Assembly: GCF_900113605.1 (NCBI RefSeq)
Contig: NZ_FOPY01000005.1
Span: forward strand, 186,001-250,000
Source of the DNA: Modicisalibacter xianhensis
Lineage (GTDB): Bacteria > Pseudomonadota > Gammaproteobacteria > Pseudomonadales > Halomonadaceae
Reading direction: 5' to 3'
DNA: 64,000 nt
In this document: positions 7,869 through 16,617 of the stretch, in pieces
How the letters are laid out: each line of letters begins with the position of its first letter
Position numbering within the stretch: position 1 is the stretch's first letter
The notes under the pieces: generated by a model
Database searches by the model: none
Told to the model about the DNA's origin: nothing
The model's input: the letters and a program-made list of their open reading frames with translations, nothing else
Program-made: the position numbers and the translations under genes

Positions 7869-9029
7869 ATGAGGATCCTGATCGCCCCCGACAGCTACAA
7901 GGATGCCCTGCCAGCCAGGGAAGCCGCAGCCGCCATCGCCGGTGGCCTGCGCCGCGCCCTGCCCGAAGCGGAACTCATCGAGTGCCCGATGGGCGATGGT
8001 GGTGAAGGCACGCTCGACGCCTTGCTGGCCGCGACCGGCGCCGAACGGCGGACAGCCGATGTGCACGATGCCCTGGGGCGCCAGGCGACAGCTGCCTGGG
8101 GCTGGCACGTCGAGACACGCACCGCCTACGTCGAGCTCGCCGAGGCCAGTGGACTCCAGGCGCTGACTACGGAGCAGCGCACCGCCCTGCACAGTACGAC
8201 CCGCGGCGTCGGTGAGCTGATCCTCGCGGCTCTGGATGCCGGCGCCGAGCGCCTGCTGCTTACCCTCGGCGGCAGCGCCACCAACGACGGCGGTGCGGGA
8301 ATGCTCGAAGCGTTGGGCGCGCGTTTGCGCGACGCGGAAGGCTGTGCCCTGCCGGCGGGCGGTGCTGCCCTGGCTGCGCTTCAGCGCCTCGACCTTTCGG
8401 AACTCGATCCACGCCTGGCACGGCTCCAGGTAGAAGCCGCCGTCGACGTGGACAACCCCCTGCTCGGGCCGCGCGGTGCCAGCGCCGTCTTCGGGCCCCA
8501 GAAAGGTGCCAGCGAGGCGGATGTCGAACGCCTCGATGCCGCACTGGCACATTTTGCGGACTGCGCTGCCGACGTACTGGGCGAAGACCATCGCGACCTG
8601 CCGGGCGCCGGCGCCGCCGGCGGCATGGGTTTTGCGGCGCGTGCCTTCCTCAATGCCGAGTTGCGCCCGGGAATCGAGCTGGTCATGCAACAGGCCAACT
8701 TCGAGCAGCATCTGCATGATGCCGCGCTGGTAATCACCGGCGAAGGCCAGCTCGATGGACAGAGCCTGTCCGGCAAGACCCCCATCGGTATTTCGCGTGC
8801 CGCCCGGCGGCATGGCGTCCCGGTGATCGTTCTCGCCGGCCGGCTGGGTGACGGCTGGCAGGCCGCCTACGACGAGGGCGTTACCGCAGCCTTTGCCCTG
8901 GCCGACCGGCTGATGACGCTGGACGAGGCCCTGCCGCGCTGTGCCGAACTGCTCGGCGACCGGGCCGAGGGTATCGCGCGCCTGTTTCTGGCCGCAAGGC
9001 GATCCTCAGGCGATAGCTCTGCCAATTGA
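7869..9029 (+). CDS. Glycerate kinase (GarK/GlxK family)
   Basis: This enzyme phosphorylates D-glycerate with ATP, in this family giving 2-phosphoglycerate, feeding glyoxylate or glycolate and sugar-acid breakdown into lower glycolysis. At 386 aa it is family length. The N-terminal signature MRILIAPDSYKDALPAREAA is diagnostic, followed by CPMGDGGEGTLDAL, the glycine-rich LTLGGSATNDGGAGMLEALG, VDVDNPLLGPRGAS and the C-terminal ITGEGQLDGQSLSGKTP. The ATG at 7869 is preceded by GAGGAATGC. It appears monocistronic and convergent with the dioxygenase gene, 11 bp away. No glyoxylate carboligase or tartronate reductase genes are adjacent, so its pathway cannot be fixed from context. Confidence 0.94.
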   Translation: MRILIAPDSYKDALPAREAAAAIAGGLRRALPEAELIECPMGDGGEGTLDALLAATGAERRTADVHDALGRQATAAWGWHVETRTAYVELAEASGLQALTTEQRTALHSTTRGVGELILAALDAGAERLLLTLGGSATNDGGAGMLEALGARLRDAEGCALPAGGAALAALQRLDLSELDPRLARLQVEAAVDVDNPLLGPRGASAVFGPQKGASEADVERLDAALAHFADCAADVLGEDHRDLPGAGAAGGMGFAARAFLNAELRPGIELVMQQANFEQHLHDAALVITGEGQLDGQSLSGKTPIGISRAARRHGVPVIVLAGRLGDGWQAAYDEGVTAAFALADRLMTLDEALPRCAELLGDRAEGIARLFLAARRSSGDSSAN

Positions 9030-9040
9030 CCGTCGGGACA

Positions 9041-9715
9041 TCAGATTTCGCTCCACAGGCGTTGCAGGTTGGCCAGCGACTTGGTGACCAGATCGAACTC
9101 GTGGGACTTGCCTTCCCGCTCGAACAACTGCCTGCGTGCCGTATCGAGGTCGAAGAGGATCTCGCGGGCGGCGGGATCGCGTATCTGGCTTTGCACCCAG
9201 CCAATCGCTGCCAGGCGGCGTCCACGGGTCACCGGCTCGACGCGGTGCAGCGTCGAGGAGGGATACAGGATCATGGCCCCCGCCGGCAGCTTGTAGCGCT
9301 GCTCGCCGGCACTGGTATCCGTGATCAGTTCACCGCCGTCGTAGTCCTCGGGCGATTCAAGGAACAGCGTGAACGACAGGTCCGTACGCAGTGGCTGATC
9401 GCCGCCCATGACCGGATCGTCGACATGGTTGCCGTAGTGCATGCCCTGTTGGTAGCGACTGAAGCGTACCGGGGTCATGCGGGCCGGACGTGCGGCCATC
9501 TGGAATAGGGGATGACGCCGTATCGCTTCACCGACCTTGTGACGCCAGTCACGGATACCGGGCTGGCTACCGTCGGCCTGCTCGTTGCGTTTGACCTCAC
9601 GGGCATGCCAGCCGGCCGTCTTGCGTCCATCGACGAACAGGGCGTCGCTGGATAGCTCGCGCGTCAGGTCGGCCAATATTTCGGCATCCAGTACATCGGC
9701 AATGCAGATGATCAT
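9041..9715 (-). CDS. PKHD-type Fe(II)/2-oxoglutarate dioxygenase (PiuC/YbiX family)
   Basis: This is a predicted non-haem iron oxygenase (224 aa, the usual YbiX/PiuC length). The double-stranded beta-helix core has the iron triad H97-x-D99 (in GNHVDD) and H157 (in STLHRVEP), and R167 is placed to bind 2-oxoglutarate. The family is often found next to TonB-dependent siderophore receptors and is iron-responsive; no receptor gene lies here, so this copy is orphaned. The start is ATG at 9715 with GGAGG upstream. Its true substrate is unknown in the family. Confidence 0.9.
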   Translation of the reverse strand: MIICIADVLDAEILADLTRELSSDALFVDGRKTAGWHAREVKRNEQADGSQPGIRDWRHKVGEAIRRHPLFQMAARPARMTPVRFSRYQQGMHYGNHVDDPVMGGDQPLRTDLSFTLFLESPEDYDGGELITDTSAGEQRYKLPAGAMILYPSSTLHRVEPVTRGRRLAAIGWVQSQIRDPAAREILFDLDTARRQLFEREGKSHEFDLVTKSLANLQRLWSEI

Positions 9716-9832
9716 CCGCGTTCCTCCAATCCATCGCCATCTAACGATTAATGCAAATTACTCTCGCTTAGTTTAACTTATCGCCTCTCGGAAAGATTCA
9801 ATCACATGCAATTCCCTGCCTAGGAGCAAACA

Positions 9833-10867
9833 ATGACAGAACAGCGCCTCAAGCTATGGGTCGGCATCGGCATGACCTCGTTTTTGACCGCCACCGGCCA
9901 GGCAACCTGGGCCGACGAGATGGCGACTGGCTCGGCAGCCAGCGAGCAGCACGGCACCCATCAGCCGCAAGCGGGTGGTGAAGGCGGCGAACACCACGGC
10001 GGCGAAGGTGGCGAAGGCGGCGAGCACCATGGCGGCGAAGGTGGTGAAGGCGGCGAACACCATGGCGGCGAAGGTGGTGAAGGCGGCGAGCACCACGGCG
10101 GCGAAGGTGGTGAGTCCAGCGATGCAATCTTCAGCCACTTCCCGTCAGCCGGCGGTGGTGAAGGTGGTGAAGGTGGTGAAGGCGGTGAAGGTGGCGAAGG
10201 CGGTGGCCCGGCATTGACCGCCATGACCTCCCCTGGCGTGTACTACACCACCCTGGGCTTCATGGAAGGCCACCTGCGTATCGCCCAGGATCTTTATGAG
10301 TCCGGCAACGCCCTGCAAGGGACGCCCCACCTGAGCCATCCCTTGGCGGAACACTACCCGGCCGTTGACGAGGCCCTCGAGGCCCGCAACCAGTCCGGCC
10401 TGGAGGACGCGCTGCGTGCCCTGTCAGACAAGGCGGGGCAGAGCGACGACTGGGCCCAGATCGAACCAGCCTTCCAACGCGCCCGTGAAGCCATCGATGC
10501 GGCCCAGGCCAGCGTCGAGCCGGCCAAGCGCAACGACCCACGGTTCATCAGCGACGTGACCCTGGCCCTGCTCAAGCAGGCCAGCGCCGAGTACGAGGAA
10601 GCCGTCGAGGAAGGTCAGTTCGTCAACCGTACCGAGTACCAGGACGGTCGCGGCTTCGTCCTCGTGGCCAAGGACCTGTGGCAGGCCAACGCCGAGACGC
10701 TCAAGAACGCCGACGCCAATGCCTACCAGAAGGCGCTCGACGAACTCGATGCCTTGGCCAAGGTCTGGCCATCGCCACAGCCGCCCCAGGCCCCGGTGAT
10801 GTCGTCCACCGACCTGCACGGCGAGGTCTCACGCTTCGAGCTGGCCACGTCAGCATTCCGCTACTGA
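9833..10867 (+). CDS. Exported protein with Gly-Gly-Glu/His tandem repeats
   Basis: This 344-aa protein has a signal peptide (about residues 1-28, cleavage near ATWA-DE). Residues 48-91 are four exact copies of an 11-residue unit GGEGGEHHGGE, and residues 107-125 form a second Gly-Gly-Glu run. The rest, about residues 130-344, is a helical domain opening with GVYYTTLGFMEGHLRIAQDLYESG, with further acidic and histidine-bearing helices, possibly related to imelysin-like iron-associated folds; I cannot confirm this. The HH and E spacing suggests cation binding. TAGGAG lies just upstream of the ATG at 9833. It stands alone between the iron dioxygenase and dps, a suggestive iron-linked neighbourhood. 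Confidence 0.85.
   Translation: MTEQRLKLWVGIGMTSFLTATGQATWADEMATGSAASEQHGTHQPQAGGEGGEHHGGEGGEGGEHHGGEGGEGGEHHGGEGGEGGEHHGGEGGESSDAIFSHFPSAGGGEGGEGGEGGEGGEGGGPALTAMTSPGVYYTTLGFMEGHLRIAQDLYESGNALQGTPHLSHPLAEHYPAVDEALEARNQSGLEDALRALSDKAGQSDDWAQIEPAFQRAREAIDAAQASVEPAKRNDPRFISDVTLALLKQASAEYEEAVEEGQFVNRTEYQDGRGFVLVAKDLWQANAETLKNADANAYQKALDELDALAKVWPSPQPPQAPVMSSTDLHGEVSRFELATSAFRY
9974..10105 (+). repeat. Four 33-bp tandem repeats
   Basis: Four in-frame 33-bp copies encode GGEGGEHHGGE. They differ only at synonymous third positions (GAA/GAG, CAC/CAT, GGC/GGT), so the array shows purifying selection at protein level but could still vary in copy number by slippage. A partial fifth unit (GGE) follows. 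Confidence 0.9.
10151..10207 (+). repeat. Gly-Gly-Glu 9-bp tandem repeat
   Basis: A second low-complexity block in the same gene, built on 9-bp units encoding GGE (five copies, flanked by extra glycines). It is separated from the 33-bp array by about 15 unique codons (SSDAIFSHFPSA region), so the gene carries two independent repeat tracts. Confidence 0.85.
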
Positions 10868-10873
10868 AGTCCA

Positions 10874-10905
10874 GACGCCGCCGGTTGAAAGCCGCCGGCG
10901 GCGTC
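10874..10905 (+). other. Strong hairpin after the repeat-protein gene
   Basis: Perfect 11-bp arms, GACGCCGCCGG and CCGGCGGCGTC, enclose a 10-base loop 7 bases after the stop codon. There is no T run, so it is at best a weak or Rho-assisted terminator, or an mRNA 3' stabiliser. Confidence 0.45.
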
Positions 10906-11013
10906 ACCATGTCATTGGCTGCAACTATGCCGGCCATGCACTGAACCTGCTGTCTTGGCTCACGGCAATACGCTAGCATCGTGGCAGATCACACGACTCA
11001 TGGAGGAAGACGC

Positions 11014-11487
11014 ATGACCGACACCAATGCCATCGGCCTCAACGCGGGCAGCGCCAGCCAGTTGGCCGACAAGCTCAATACGCTGCTTGCCAATTACCAG
11101 ATCTTCTACATGAACGTGCGTGGCTATCACTGGAACGTGAAGGGCCAGCAGTTCTTCGAGCTGCATACCAAGTTCGAGGAGTACTACACCGATCTGCTGA
11201 CCAAGGTCGACGAGGTTGCCGAGCGCATCCTTACCCTGGGCTTCCAGCCGGTTCATGCCTATAGCGATTACGTCACGCTCTCCTCGATCGAGGAAGCCAA
11301 GAACGTGCATGATGGCGAAGCCTGCGTACGCGGCATCGTCAAGGGTTACCAGACCCTGATCGAGCTGCAGCGCGAGTTGCTCAGCGTCGCCTCCGACGCC
11401 GACGACGAGGGTACCGCCTCGCTGGCCAGCGATTATATCCGCGAGCAGGAAAAGACCGTGTGGATGCTCAACGCCTACCTGGGCTGA
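11014..11487 (+). CDS. dps: Dps-family DNA-protecting ferritin-like protein
   Basis: Dps forms a 12-mer that oxidises and stores iron with hydrogen peroxide and shields DNA in stress and stationary phase. The 157-aa protein matches family length. The ferroxidase-site signature YHWNVKGQQFFELHTKFEEYY is present (His and Asp/Glu ligands at the dimer interface), with the second-helix acidic run and the typical C-terminal EQEKTVWMLNAYLG. The ATG at 11014 is preferred to an upstream GTG (10981) because GGAGGA sits at 11002-11007 with good spacing. It is monocistronic, ending at a strong terminator. Confidence 0.95.
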   Translation: MTDTNAIGLNAGSASQLADKLNTLLANYQIFYMNVRGYHWNVKGQQFFELHTKFEEYYTDLLTKVDEVAERILTLGFQPVHAYSDYVTLSSIEEAKNVHDGEACVRGIVKGYQTLIELQRELLSVASDADDEGTASLASDYIREQEKTVWMLNAYLG

Positions 11488-11510
11488 GCCCGATATGCAG
11501 CTGCTGCACG

Positions 11511-11536
11511 ACGCCGCCTCTCGAGGCGGCGTTTTT
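11511..11536 (+). terminator. Rho-independent terminator of dps
   Basis: A GC-rich hairpin, ACGCCGCCT and AGGCGGCGT around a CTCG loop (11511-11532), is followed directly by TTTTT. It lies 23 bp after the dps stop and between convergent dps and rmuC; only the plus orientation has a T run. Confidence 0.9.
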
Positions 11537-11544
11537 CGTTGCGC

Positions 11545-12966
11545 CTACCGCGTTCGTTCCTGTTCGTCCCAACTGATGCGCGGACGCTCCGCCTCATCGA
11601 GTTCGGCCTCGCGACGCAGTTGCTCGGGCAGCGACTTTTTCATGCGCACACCGAGCCTCTCGAGCTCCACGGCCTGGCTGACCAGGTTGCCCTGCCCGGT
11701 CTTGAGCCGGCTCATGGCCTGACCGTAGCTGCCCTGGGCACGCTCCAGGTGCCGCCCCACCTCCTCGAGGCTTTCGGCAAAGCCACTGAACTTGTCGAGC
11801 AGCCGCCCTGCACGCTCGGCGATCAGGCGGGCATTCTCGTTCTGGCGCTCCAGGCTCCACAGGCTGGCCACGGTACGCAGGCTGGCCAGCAACGTGGTCG
11901 GCGTGACCACCACCACGTGGCGGGCGAAGGCATCCTGAAACAGCAGGTCGTCGTGTTCGAAGGCCACGGCAAAGGCCGGCTCCACCGGCATGAACATGAA
12001 CACGAAGTCGGGTGAGGTCAGTCCCGGCAGGCGCGCATAGTCGCGCTGGACCAGCGCCTCGACATGGCTGCGTACCGACTGGACGTGCGCCTTGAGTGCC
12101 GCGGCCCGCGCCGTATCGTCCTCGGCGTTGACGTAGCTGACATAGGCGTTGAGCGAGACCTTGGCATCGATGATCAGATGCTTGTCGTCGGGCAGATAGA
12201 TCACCGCATCGGGGCGCTGGCGCCCGTTGTCGCCGTCGATGGAGACTTCACGGCGGTACTCGATGTCACGGCGCAGGCCGGAACGCTCCAGTACCGTTTC
12301 CAGCACCATCTCGCCCCAGTTGCCCTGCATCTTCTTGTCACCCTTGAGCGCCTTGGCCAGGTTGGCGGCTTCCTCGCTCATCTGGCGATTGAGGCCGGCC
12401 AACTGCTCGATCTGGGCACGCAGCGTGGTGCGTTCACGACTGTCCTGGCCGTGCAGTTCCTCGACACGACGCTGGAAGGTGCCGACCTGTTCGCGGAACG
12501 GCTTGAGCAGCGCCTCGAGACTTTCCCGGCTATGGCTGGCGAAGGTCCGTTGCCGCTCGTCGAAGATGCGCCCGGCCAAGGCCTCGAAGTCCTGCTTGAG
12601 ACGTTCGCGCGCCTCCTCGAGCAGTGCCAGCTTCTCGGCATGGTGGGCGCGCTGCTGGTCGCGCTCTGTCTCGAGGCGGGCCTGCCGCTCACGCAGGGTC
12701 ACCAGGCGCTCGTTGAGGGTCTCGAGTCGCTGGTCGCGTTCGCCCAGTTGCTCGCGCACGCTATCTAGCTGGGCATCGCTGTGGGCCAGCTCCTGCTCCA
12801 GGCGTTGGCGCAACGAATCCTGTTCCTCAAGACGCTGTGCCAGTGCCTGCTGGCGCTGCTGCGCCCGCCGCCATGTTGCCAGCCACAGGCCACCGAGAAG
12901 GAACAGCGCCGCCAGCACAACGACCAGCCCGGCCGGTGACGACAACAGGTTACTCACTGCCGCCAT
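11545..12966 (-). CDS. rmuC: DNA recombination protein RmuC
   Basis: RmuC is a membrane-anchored predicted nuclease-like protein that limits inversions at short inverted repeats. The 473-aa product has an N-terminal TM helix (about residues 10-30, AGLVVVLAALFLLGGLWLATW), a long coiled coil of Arg/Glu/Gln-rich heptads (about 33-190), then the conserved RmuC core with GNWGEMVLETVLERSGL, RPDAVIYLPDDKHLIIDAKVS and FMFMPVEPAF. The DAK motif recalls the PD-(D/E)XK nuclease fold. The ATG at 12966 gives the expected TM start. It is monocistronic. Confidence 0.94.
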   Translation of the reverse strand: MAAVSNLLSSPAGLVVVLAALFLLGGLWLATWRRAQQRQQALAQRLEEQDSLRQRLEQELAHSDAQLDSVREQLGERDQRLETLNERLVTLRERQARLETERDQQRAHHAEKLALLEEARERLKQDFEALAGRIFDERQRTFASHSRESLEALLKPFREQVGTFQRRVEELHGQDSRERTTLRAQIEQLAGLNRQMSEEAANLAKALKGDKKMQGNWGEMVLETVLERSGLRRDIEYRREVSIDGDNGRQRPDAVIYLPDDKHLIIDAKVSLNAYVSYVNAEDDTARAAALKAHVQSVRSHVEALVQRDYARLPGLTSPDFVFMFMPVEPAFAVAFEHDDLLFQDAFARHVVVVTPTTLLASLRTVASLWSLERQNENARLIAERAGRLLDKFSGFAESLEEVGRHLERAQGSYGQAMSRLKTGQGNLVSQAVELERLGVRMKKSLPEQLRREAELDEAERPRISWDEQERTR

Positions 12967-13228
12967 GAAGAGAACTCTTCCAAACGTTGTAGGACGCTAA
13001 TCATCTTCTATCCTTTCAGAGTCGCCCAGCAAGGGCGATGCACTGTACGTTCCGTTACACCCTGTCCCCTTGTCATCGGCTTCGGCCATCCCAACGTCAG
13101 GACATGTAGCGATTGACAGGTTTCATGGATTGCCACGAAGGTATCCGGCCGAGCCAGCCGGACCAGGCCCAGTCTACCGGAGTCGGCCTATCGCCGCTTT
13201 CGTGGCTGCAAGGAGCAAGGAGCTAGCT

Positions 13229-13792
13229 ATGAGTCAGCAACTCAACGGTAAACAGGTCGCTATCCTCGCCACCGACGGCTTCGAGGAATCCGAGCTTTCG
13301 GAGCCCAGGAAAGCCATGCAGGAGGCCGGTGCCACGGTGCACATCGTGGCTCCCGGCAAGGAAGGCATTCGCGCCTGGGCCAAGACCGACTGGGGCGACA
13401 CCTATGATGTCGACAAGAGCCTCGACGAGGCCAACCCGGCCGATTATCACGCTCTCGTTCTGCCGGGCGGCCTGTTCAACCCGGACAATCTGCGCCAGGA
13501 CGAGAAAGCGCTGACCTTCACCCGGCATTTCTTCGAAGCCCACAAGCCGGTCGGTGCCATCTGCCACGGCCCGTGGGTCCTGATCAACGCCGGGGTCGTG
13601 CAGGGGCGCACTATGACCTCGTTCCCGTCGGTGTCGCAGGACCTGAAGAATGCCGGTGCCGAGTGGGTCGACAAGGAAGTGGTGGTCGACAGCGGGCTAG
13701 TCACCAGCCGTACACCCAAGGATCTCGACGCCTTCTGCAGCAAGCTGGTAGAAGAAATCTGCGAAGGCAAGCACACCAATCAGCATGCCTGA
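13229..13792 (+). CDS. DJ-1/PfpI family protein (type 1 glutamine amidotransferase-like)
   Basis: This 187-aa member of the DJ-1/PfpI superfamily resembles general stress proteins of the YhbO/YraA group, reported to act as protease, chaperone or deglycase. The nucleophile elbow AICHGPWVLINAG holds the catalytic Cys, and E in GFEESELSEP is the usual partner acid. KTDWGDTYDVDKSLDEANPADYHALVLPGG matches the family. The start at 13229 follows AAGGAGCTAGCT and gives the standard MSQQLNGKQVAILATDGFEE; in-frame codons further upstream are not conserved. It is monocistronic with its own terminator. Confidence 0.92.
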   Translation: MSQQLNGKQVAILATDGFEESELSEPRKAMQEAGATVHIVAPGKEGIRAWAKTDWGDTYDVDKSLDEANPADYHALVLPGGLFNPDNLRQDEKALTFTRHFFEAHKPVGAICHGPWVLINAGVVQGRTMTSFPSVSQDLKNAGAEWVDKEVVVDSGLVTSRTPKDLDAFCSKLVEEICEGKHTNQHA

Positions 13793-13816
13793 TTTGATGT
13801 ATTGATCGCAGCAATG

Positions 13817-13844
13817 GCCCGCCTCTCGGGGAGGCGGGCATTTT
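13817..13844 (+). terminator. Rho-independent terminator after the DJ-1/PfpI gene
   Basis: The stem GCCCGCCTC/GAGGCGGGC (13817-13839) with a 5-base loop is followed by ATTTT. It lies 25 bp after the stop codon. Confidence 0.8.
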
Positions 13845-13894
13845 GTGTGCATATACACTGAGAGAACCACCAGCCCGGCCACCGGAGGGCCGTC

Positions 13895-15019
13895 ATGTCA
13901 CGACACGTTCCGTCGCCGCTGCGCAAGACTGCCCGCCGCCTGCTGCATCTGCTCGCCCGGCCGATGAAATCGGATCGCGGTCGTGGCGGTGTGGTAGTCC
14001 ATGCCTATCGCGGTTATGGCTCTGCCAAGGAAGTGTTCGTGATGGGTCGGGTATTTCGCCAGCCCAGCCTGGGCCTGCCGTTTCGTGAGGGTTCGCTGCT
14101 GCGCGATGTGATCGATGTCGTGCGCCGCCTGTTTCGCTGGGGCGTCAAGCATGTCGAGGTCACGTTGTACCTGAACGGACGACAGAAGACGGTGACTACC
14201 GACCGCGACGGTTACTTCGACGTGCACCTGATCAACCAGCCACTGCTGCCGACCGACCGCAGTTGGCACCGTGGCGAACTCAGCGTGATCATGCCCAGCC
14301 AACGCACGGTCAGCAGTACCGCGGAAATCTATGTGCCCCCGGCGGCGGTCGATCTGGCCGTGATCAGCGATATTGACGACACGGTGATGTACACCGGTGT
14401 CGCCAACAAGCTGAAGATGATGTATCGGCTGTTCTTCAAGAAGGCCCATCAGCGCACCGCGTTTCCGGGTGTCGCGGCGTTCTACCAGGCCCTGTTCGCC
14501 GGCCTCGACGGCCAGCGCCGGCGCCCGATGCTGTATGTCTCGCGTGGGCCTTGGAGCATCTACGAGGTACTCGAGGAGTTCTTCCAGCGCAACGGTATTC
14601 CCGTAGGCCCCATCCTGTTTCTGCGCGAGTGGGGACTGACCCTGCAACGCCCGCTGCCGCGCCGGGCCACGGAGCACAAGGCACGCCTTATCGAGCAGAT
14701 GCTGGGGCTGTACAGCGATCTACCTTTCGTGCTGATCGGCGACAGCGGACAGCACGACCCGGAAACCTATGCGCGCATCGTGCATACCTACCCCGGCCGC
14801 ATCCGTGCGATCTACATCCGTAACGTCAACCACGATGCCTCGCGCGACGACGCCATTGCCCGACTCGCCAAGGAGGTCGCCGAGACCGGCTGCGACCTGA
14901 TCCTGGCCTCGGACAGTGTGCGCATGGCCGAGCATGCGCGTACCCACGGCCTGATTTCCGCCGCCGGGCTGGAGGCCGTCAAGACCGAAACCCGGCGTGA
15001 AAGCCAGTTGCCGCCCTGA
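13895..15019 (+). CDS. APP1-type phosphatidate phosphatase domain protein (DUF2183)
   Basis: This 374-aa protein carries the App1 catalytic domain, first known from yeast actin-patch protein App1, an Mg-dependent phosphatidate phosphatase. The HAD-type motif I is ISDIDDTVMYTG (DxDxT); later motifs include LYVSRGPWSIYEVLEEFF and FVLIGDSGQHDPETYA. The N-terminal half is a beta-rich region (VVVHAYRGYGSAKEVFVMGRVF). The first 22 residues are basic and leucine-rich without a clear signal peptide. The ATG at 13895 has CGGAGG upstream. A role in lipid turnover is a family-level inference; bacterial members are little studied. Confidence 0.88.
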   Translation: MSRHVPSPLRKTARRLLHLLARPMKSDRGRGGVVVHAYRGYGSAKEVFVMGRVFRQPSLGLPFREGSLLRDVIDVVRRLFRWGVKHVEVTLYLNGRQKTVTTDRDGYFDVHLINQPLLPTDRSWHRGELSVIMPSQRTVSSTAEIYVPPAAVDLAVISDIDDTVMYTGVANKLKMMYRLFFKKAHQRTAFPGVAAFYQALFAGLDGQRRRPMLYVSRGPWSIYEVLEEFFQRNGIPVGPILFLREWGLTLQRPLPRRATEHKARLIEQMLGLYSDLPFVLIGDSGQHDPETYARIVHTYPGRIRAIYIRNVNHDASRDDAIARLAKEVAETGCDLILASDSVRMAEHARTHGLISAAGLEAVKTETRRESQLPP

Positions 15020-15031
15020 CGGCGCCTGGCG

Positions 15032-16501
15032 TCAGGCCGCCTGGCGCTCGGCCAGATCCTCGATCAGGGCGCGCAACAGCTTCCAGAATTCCTCGACCGA
15101 GTCGAGTTCGACCCGCTCGTCGGGGGAGTGCGCACCACGAATCTGCGGCCCGAACGAGATCATCTCCAGGGCCGGATACTTGCCACCGAGGATGCCGCAC
15201 TCCAACCCGGCATGGATCACCTTGACCTCGGGGTCGCTGCCCAGCAGGTGCTGATGCAGACGACGGAAGCGGGCCAGCAGCGGACTTTCGGGATTCGGCG
15301 TCCAGCCGGGGTAGGCATTCTCGACGCGCGTCTCGGCGCCGATCAACCCGAACAGGGCACGAAAGCGATCGGCGATATCCGCCGTGGCACTGTCACGCAG
15401 CGAGCGTACCAAGGCACAGAGAGTGAAGCGCCCCTGCTCGAGCGCCACCACGCCGAGATTATTGGAGGTTTCGACCACGCCTGGCACCTCGACACTCATC
15501 CGCTCGACCCCGCAGGGGGCGACATGCAACGCAGCCACCAGCATATGGCTGGCAGTGCGGGTCAGTGCCTCGCCTGGCGCGTCATCCCGAGCTTCCAGTT
15601 CCAGTACCAGACGATCATCGATCCCGGCCAGTTCGGCCACCAACTCGTCCTGTAGTTCGGCAATCCTGGCCTGGGCCGCCTCGCCCTCGTCGGCATCCAG
15701 GGCCAGGGTGGCGAAGGCCTCGCGCGGCAGCGCGTTGCGCAGGGTCCCGCCGTGGTAATCGATCAGGCGGGCGCCGTAGGGTTCCAGGGCACGCAGCACG
15801 CGCACCAGCAGGCGATTGGCATTGCCCAATCCCTTGTGGATATCGATGCCCGAATGGCCACCTTTCAGGCCGGTCAATGCCAGTTGCCAGACCTGCTCAT
15901 CGTCGCGCAGGGCACTGGTCGGCAGGCTGGCCGAGACCACCACGTCGGCGCCACCGGCACAGCCGATGTAGACTTCGCCCCGGTCCTCGGAATCGAGGTT
16001 GAGCAGCAGGCTGCCCTCAAGCCAGTGTTCGGCCAGCTGGAGCGCACCGCCCATCGACGACTCTTCCTCGACGGTAAATAGTGCTTCCAGCGGTCCGTGA
16101 CGCAGTGTGTCATCCTCGAGTACGGCCAGCGCGGCGGCCACACCCAGACCGTTGTCGGCACCCAGCGTGGTGTCGCTGGCGTGCAGCCAGCCATCGGCAA
16201 TGTAGGTGTCGATGGGGTCCGTGGTGAAGTCGTGGGGATGATCGGCATTGGCCTGGGCGACCATGTCCAGGTGGCCCTGAAGAATCACGCCGGGCGCCGA
16301 CTCGCAGCCGGACGACGCCGGCTTGCGGACCCGCAGATTGCCGGCGGCGTCGCGGTCATGCGGCAGCCCGCGCTCGTCTGCCCAGCGCTCGATGATCGAT
16401 GCCAGGCGCTCCTCATGCCCGGAGGGCCGCGGCGTATTGCACAGTGTGCGAAAGTGACGCCAGACGATGGCCGGCGACAGCGTATCCAGATGTTCGTTCA
16501 T
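15032..16501 (-). CDS. pepD: Aminoacyl-histidine dipeptidase (peptidase D)
   Basis: This is a cytoplasmic M20-family metallopeptidase that hydrolyses Xaa-His dipeptides such as carnosine. The 489-aa length fits E. coli PepD. Metal-site motifs are visible: GHLDMVAQ (H77, D79), TTLGADNGLGVAAALA (bridging Asp), FTVEEESSMGG (catalytic and ligand Glu pair), LLNLDSEDRGEVYIG, and the C-terminal IHAGLECGILG with its acidic/His ligands. The lid-domain segment KGGHSGIDIHKGLGNANRLL is present. The stop is 13 bp from the convergent APP1 gene. Confidence 0.95.
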   Translation of the reverse strand: MNEHLDTLSPAIVWRHFRTLCNTPRPSGHEERLASIIERWADERGLPHDRDAAGNLRVRKPASSGCESAPGVILQGHLDMVAQANADHPHDFTTDPIDTYIADGWLHASDTTLGADNGLGVAAALAVLEDDTLRHGPLEALFTVEEESSMGGALQLAEHWLEGSLLLNLDSEDRGEVYIGCAGGADVVVSASLPTSALRDDEQVWQLALTGLKGGHSGIDIHKGLGNANRLLVRVLRALEPYGARLIDYHGGTLRNALPREAFATLALDADEGEAAQARIAELQDELVAELAGIDDRLVLELEARDDAPGEALTRTASHMLVAALHVAPCGVERMSVEVPGVVETSNNLGVVALEQGRFTLCALVRSLRDSATADIADRFRALFGLIGAETRVENAYPGWTPNPESPLLARFRRLHQHLLGSDPEVKVIHAGLECGILGGKYPALEMISFGPQIRGAHSPDERVELDSVEEFWKLLRALIEDLAERQAA

Positions 16502-16617
16502 GACAGCAACCCTGCTTGAGACTCCGATACCTTACGCCGCGTATCGCAAGACGCAAGCTTTCGATGGCAACGTCTTCCGTCTAGGATGGCGAACCACTCA
16601 CCGACACGGGAGATGTC

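Noticed and set aside
9961-10224. Pro/Ser repeat frame opposite the Gly-Gly-Glu array
   Set aside because: It is the reverse reading of the GGE repeat; no start signal or signal peptide supports it.
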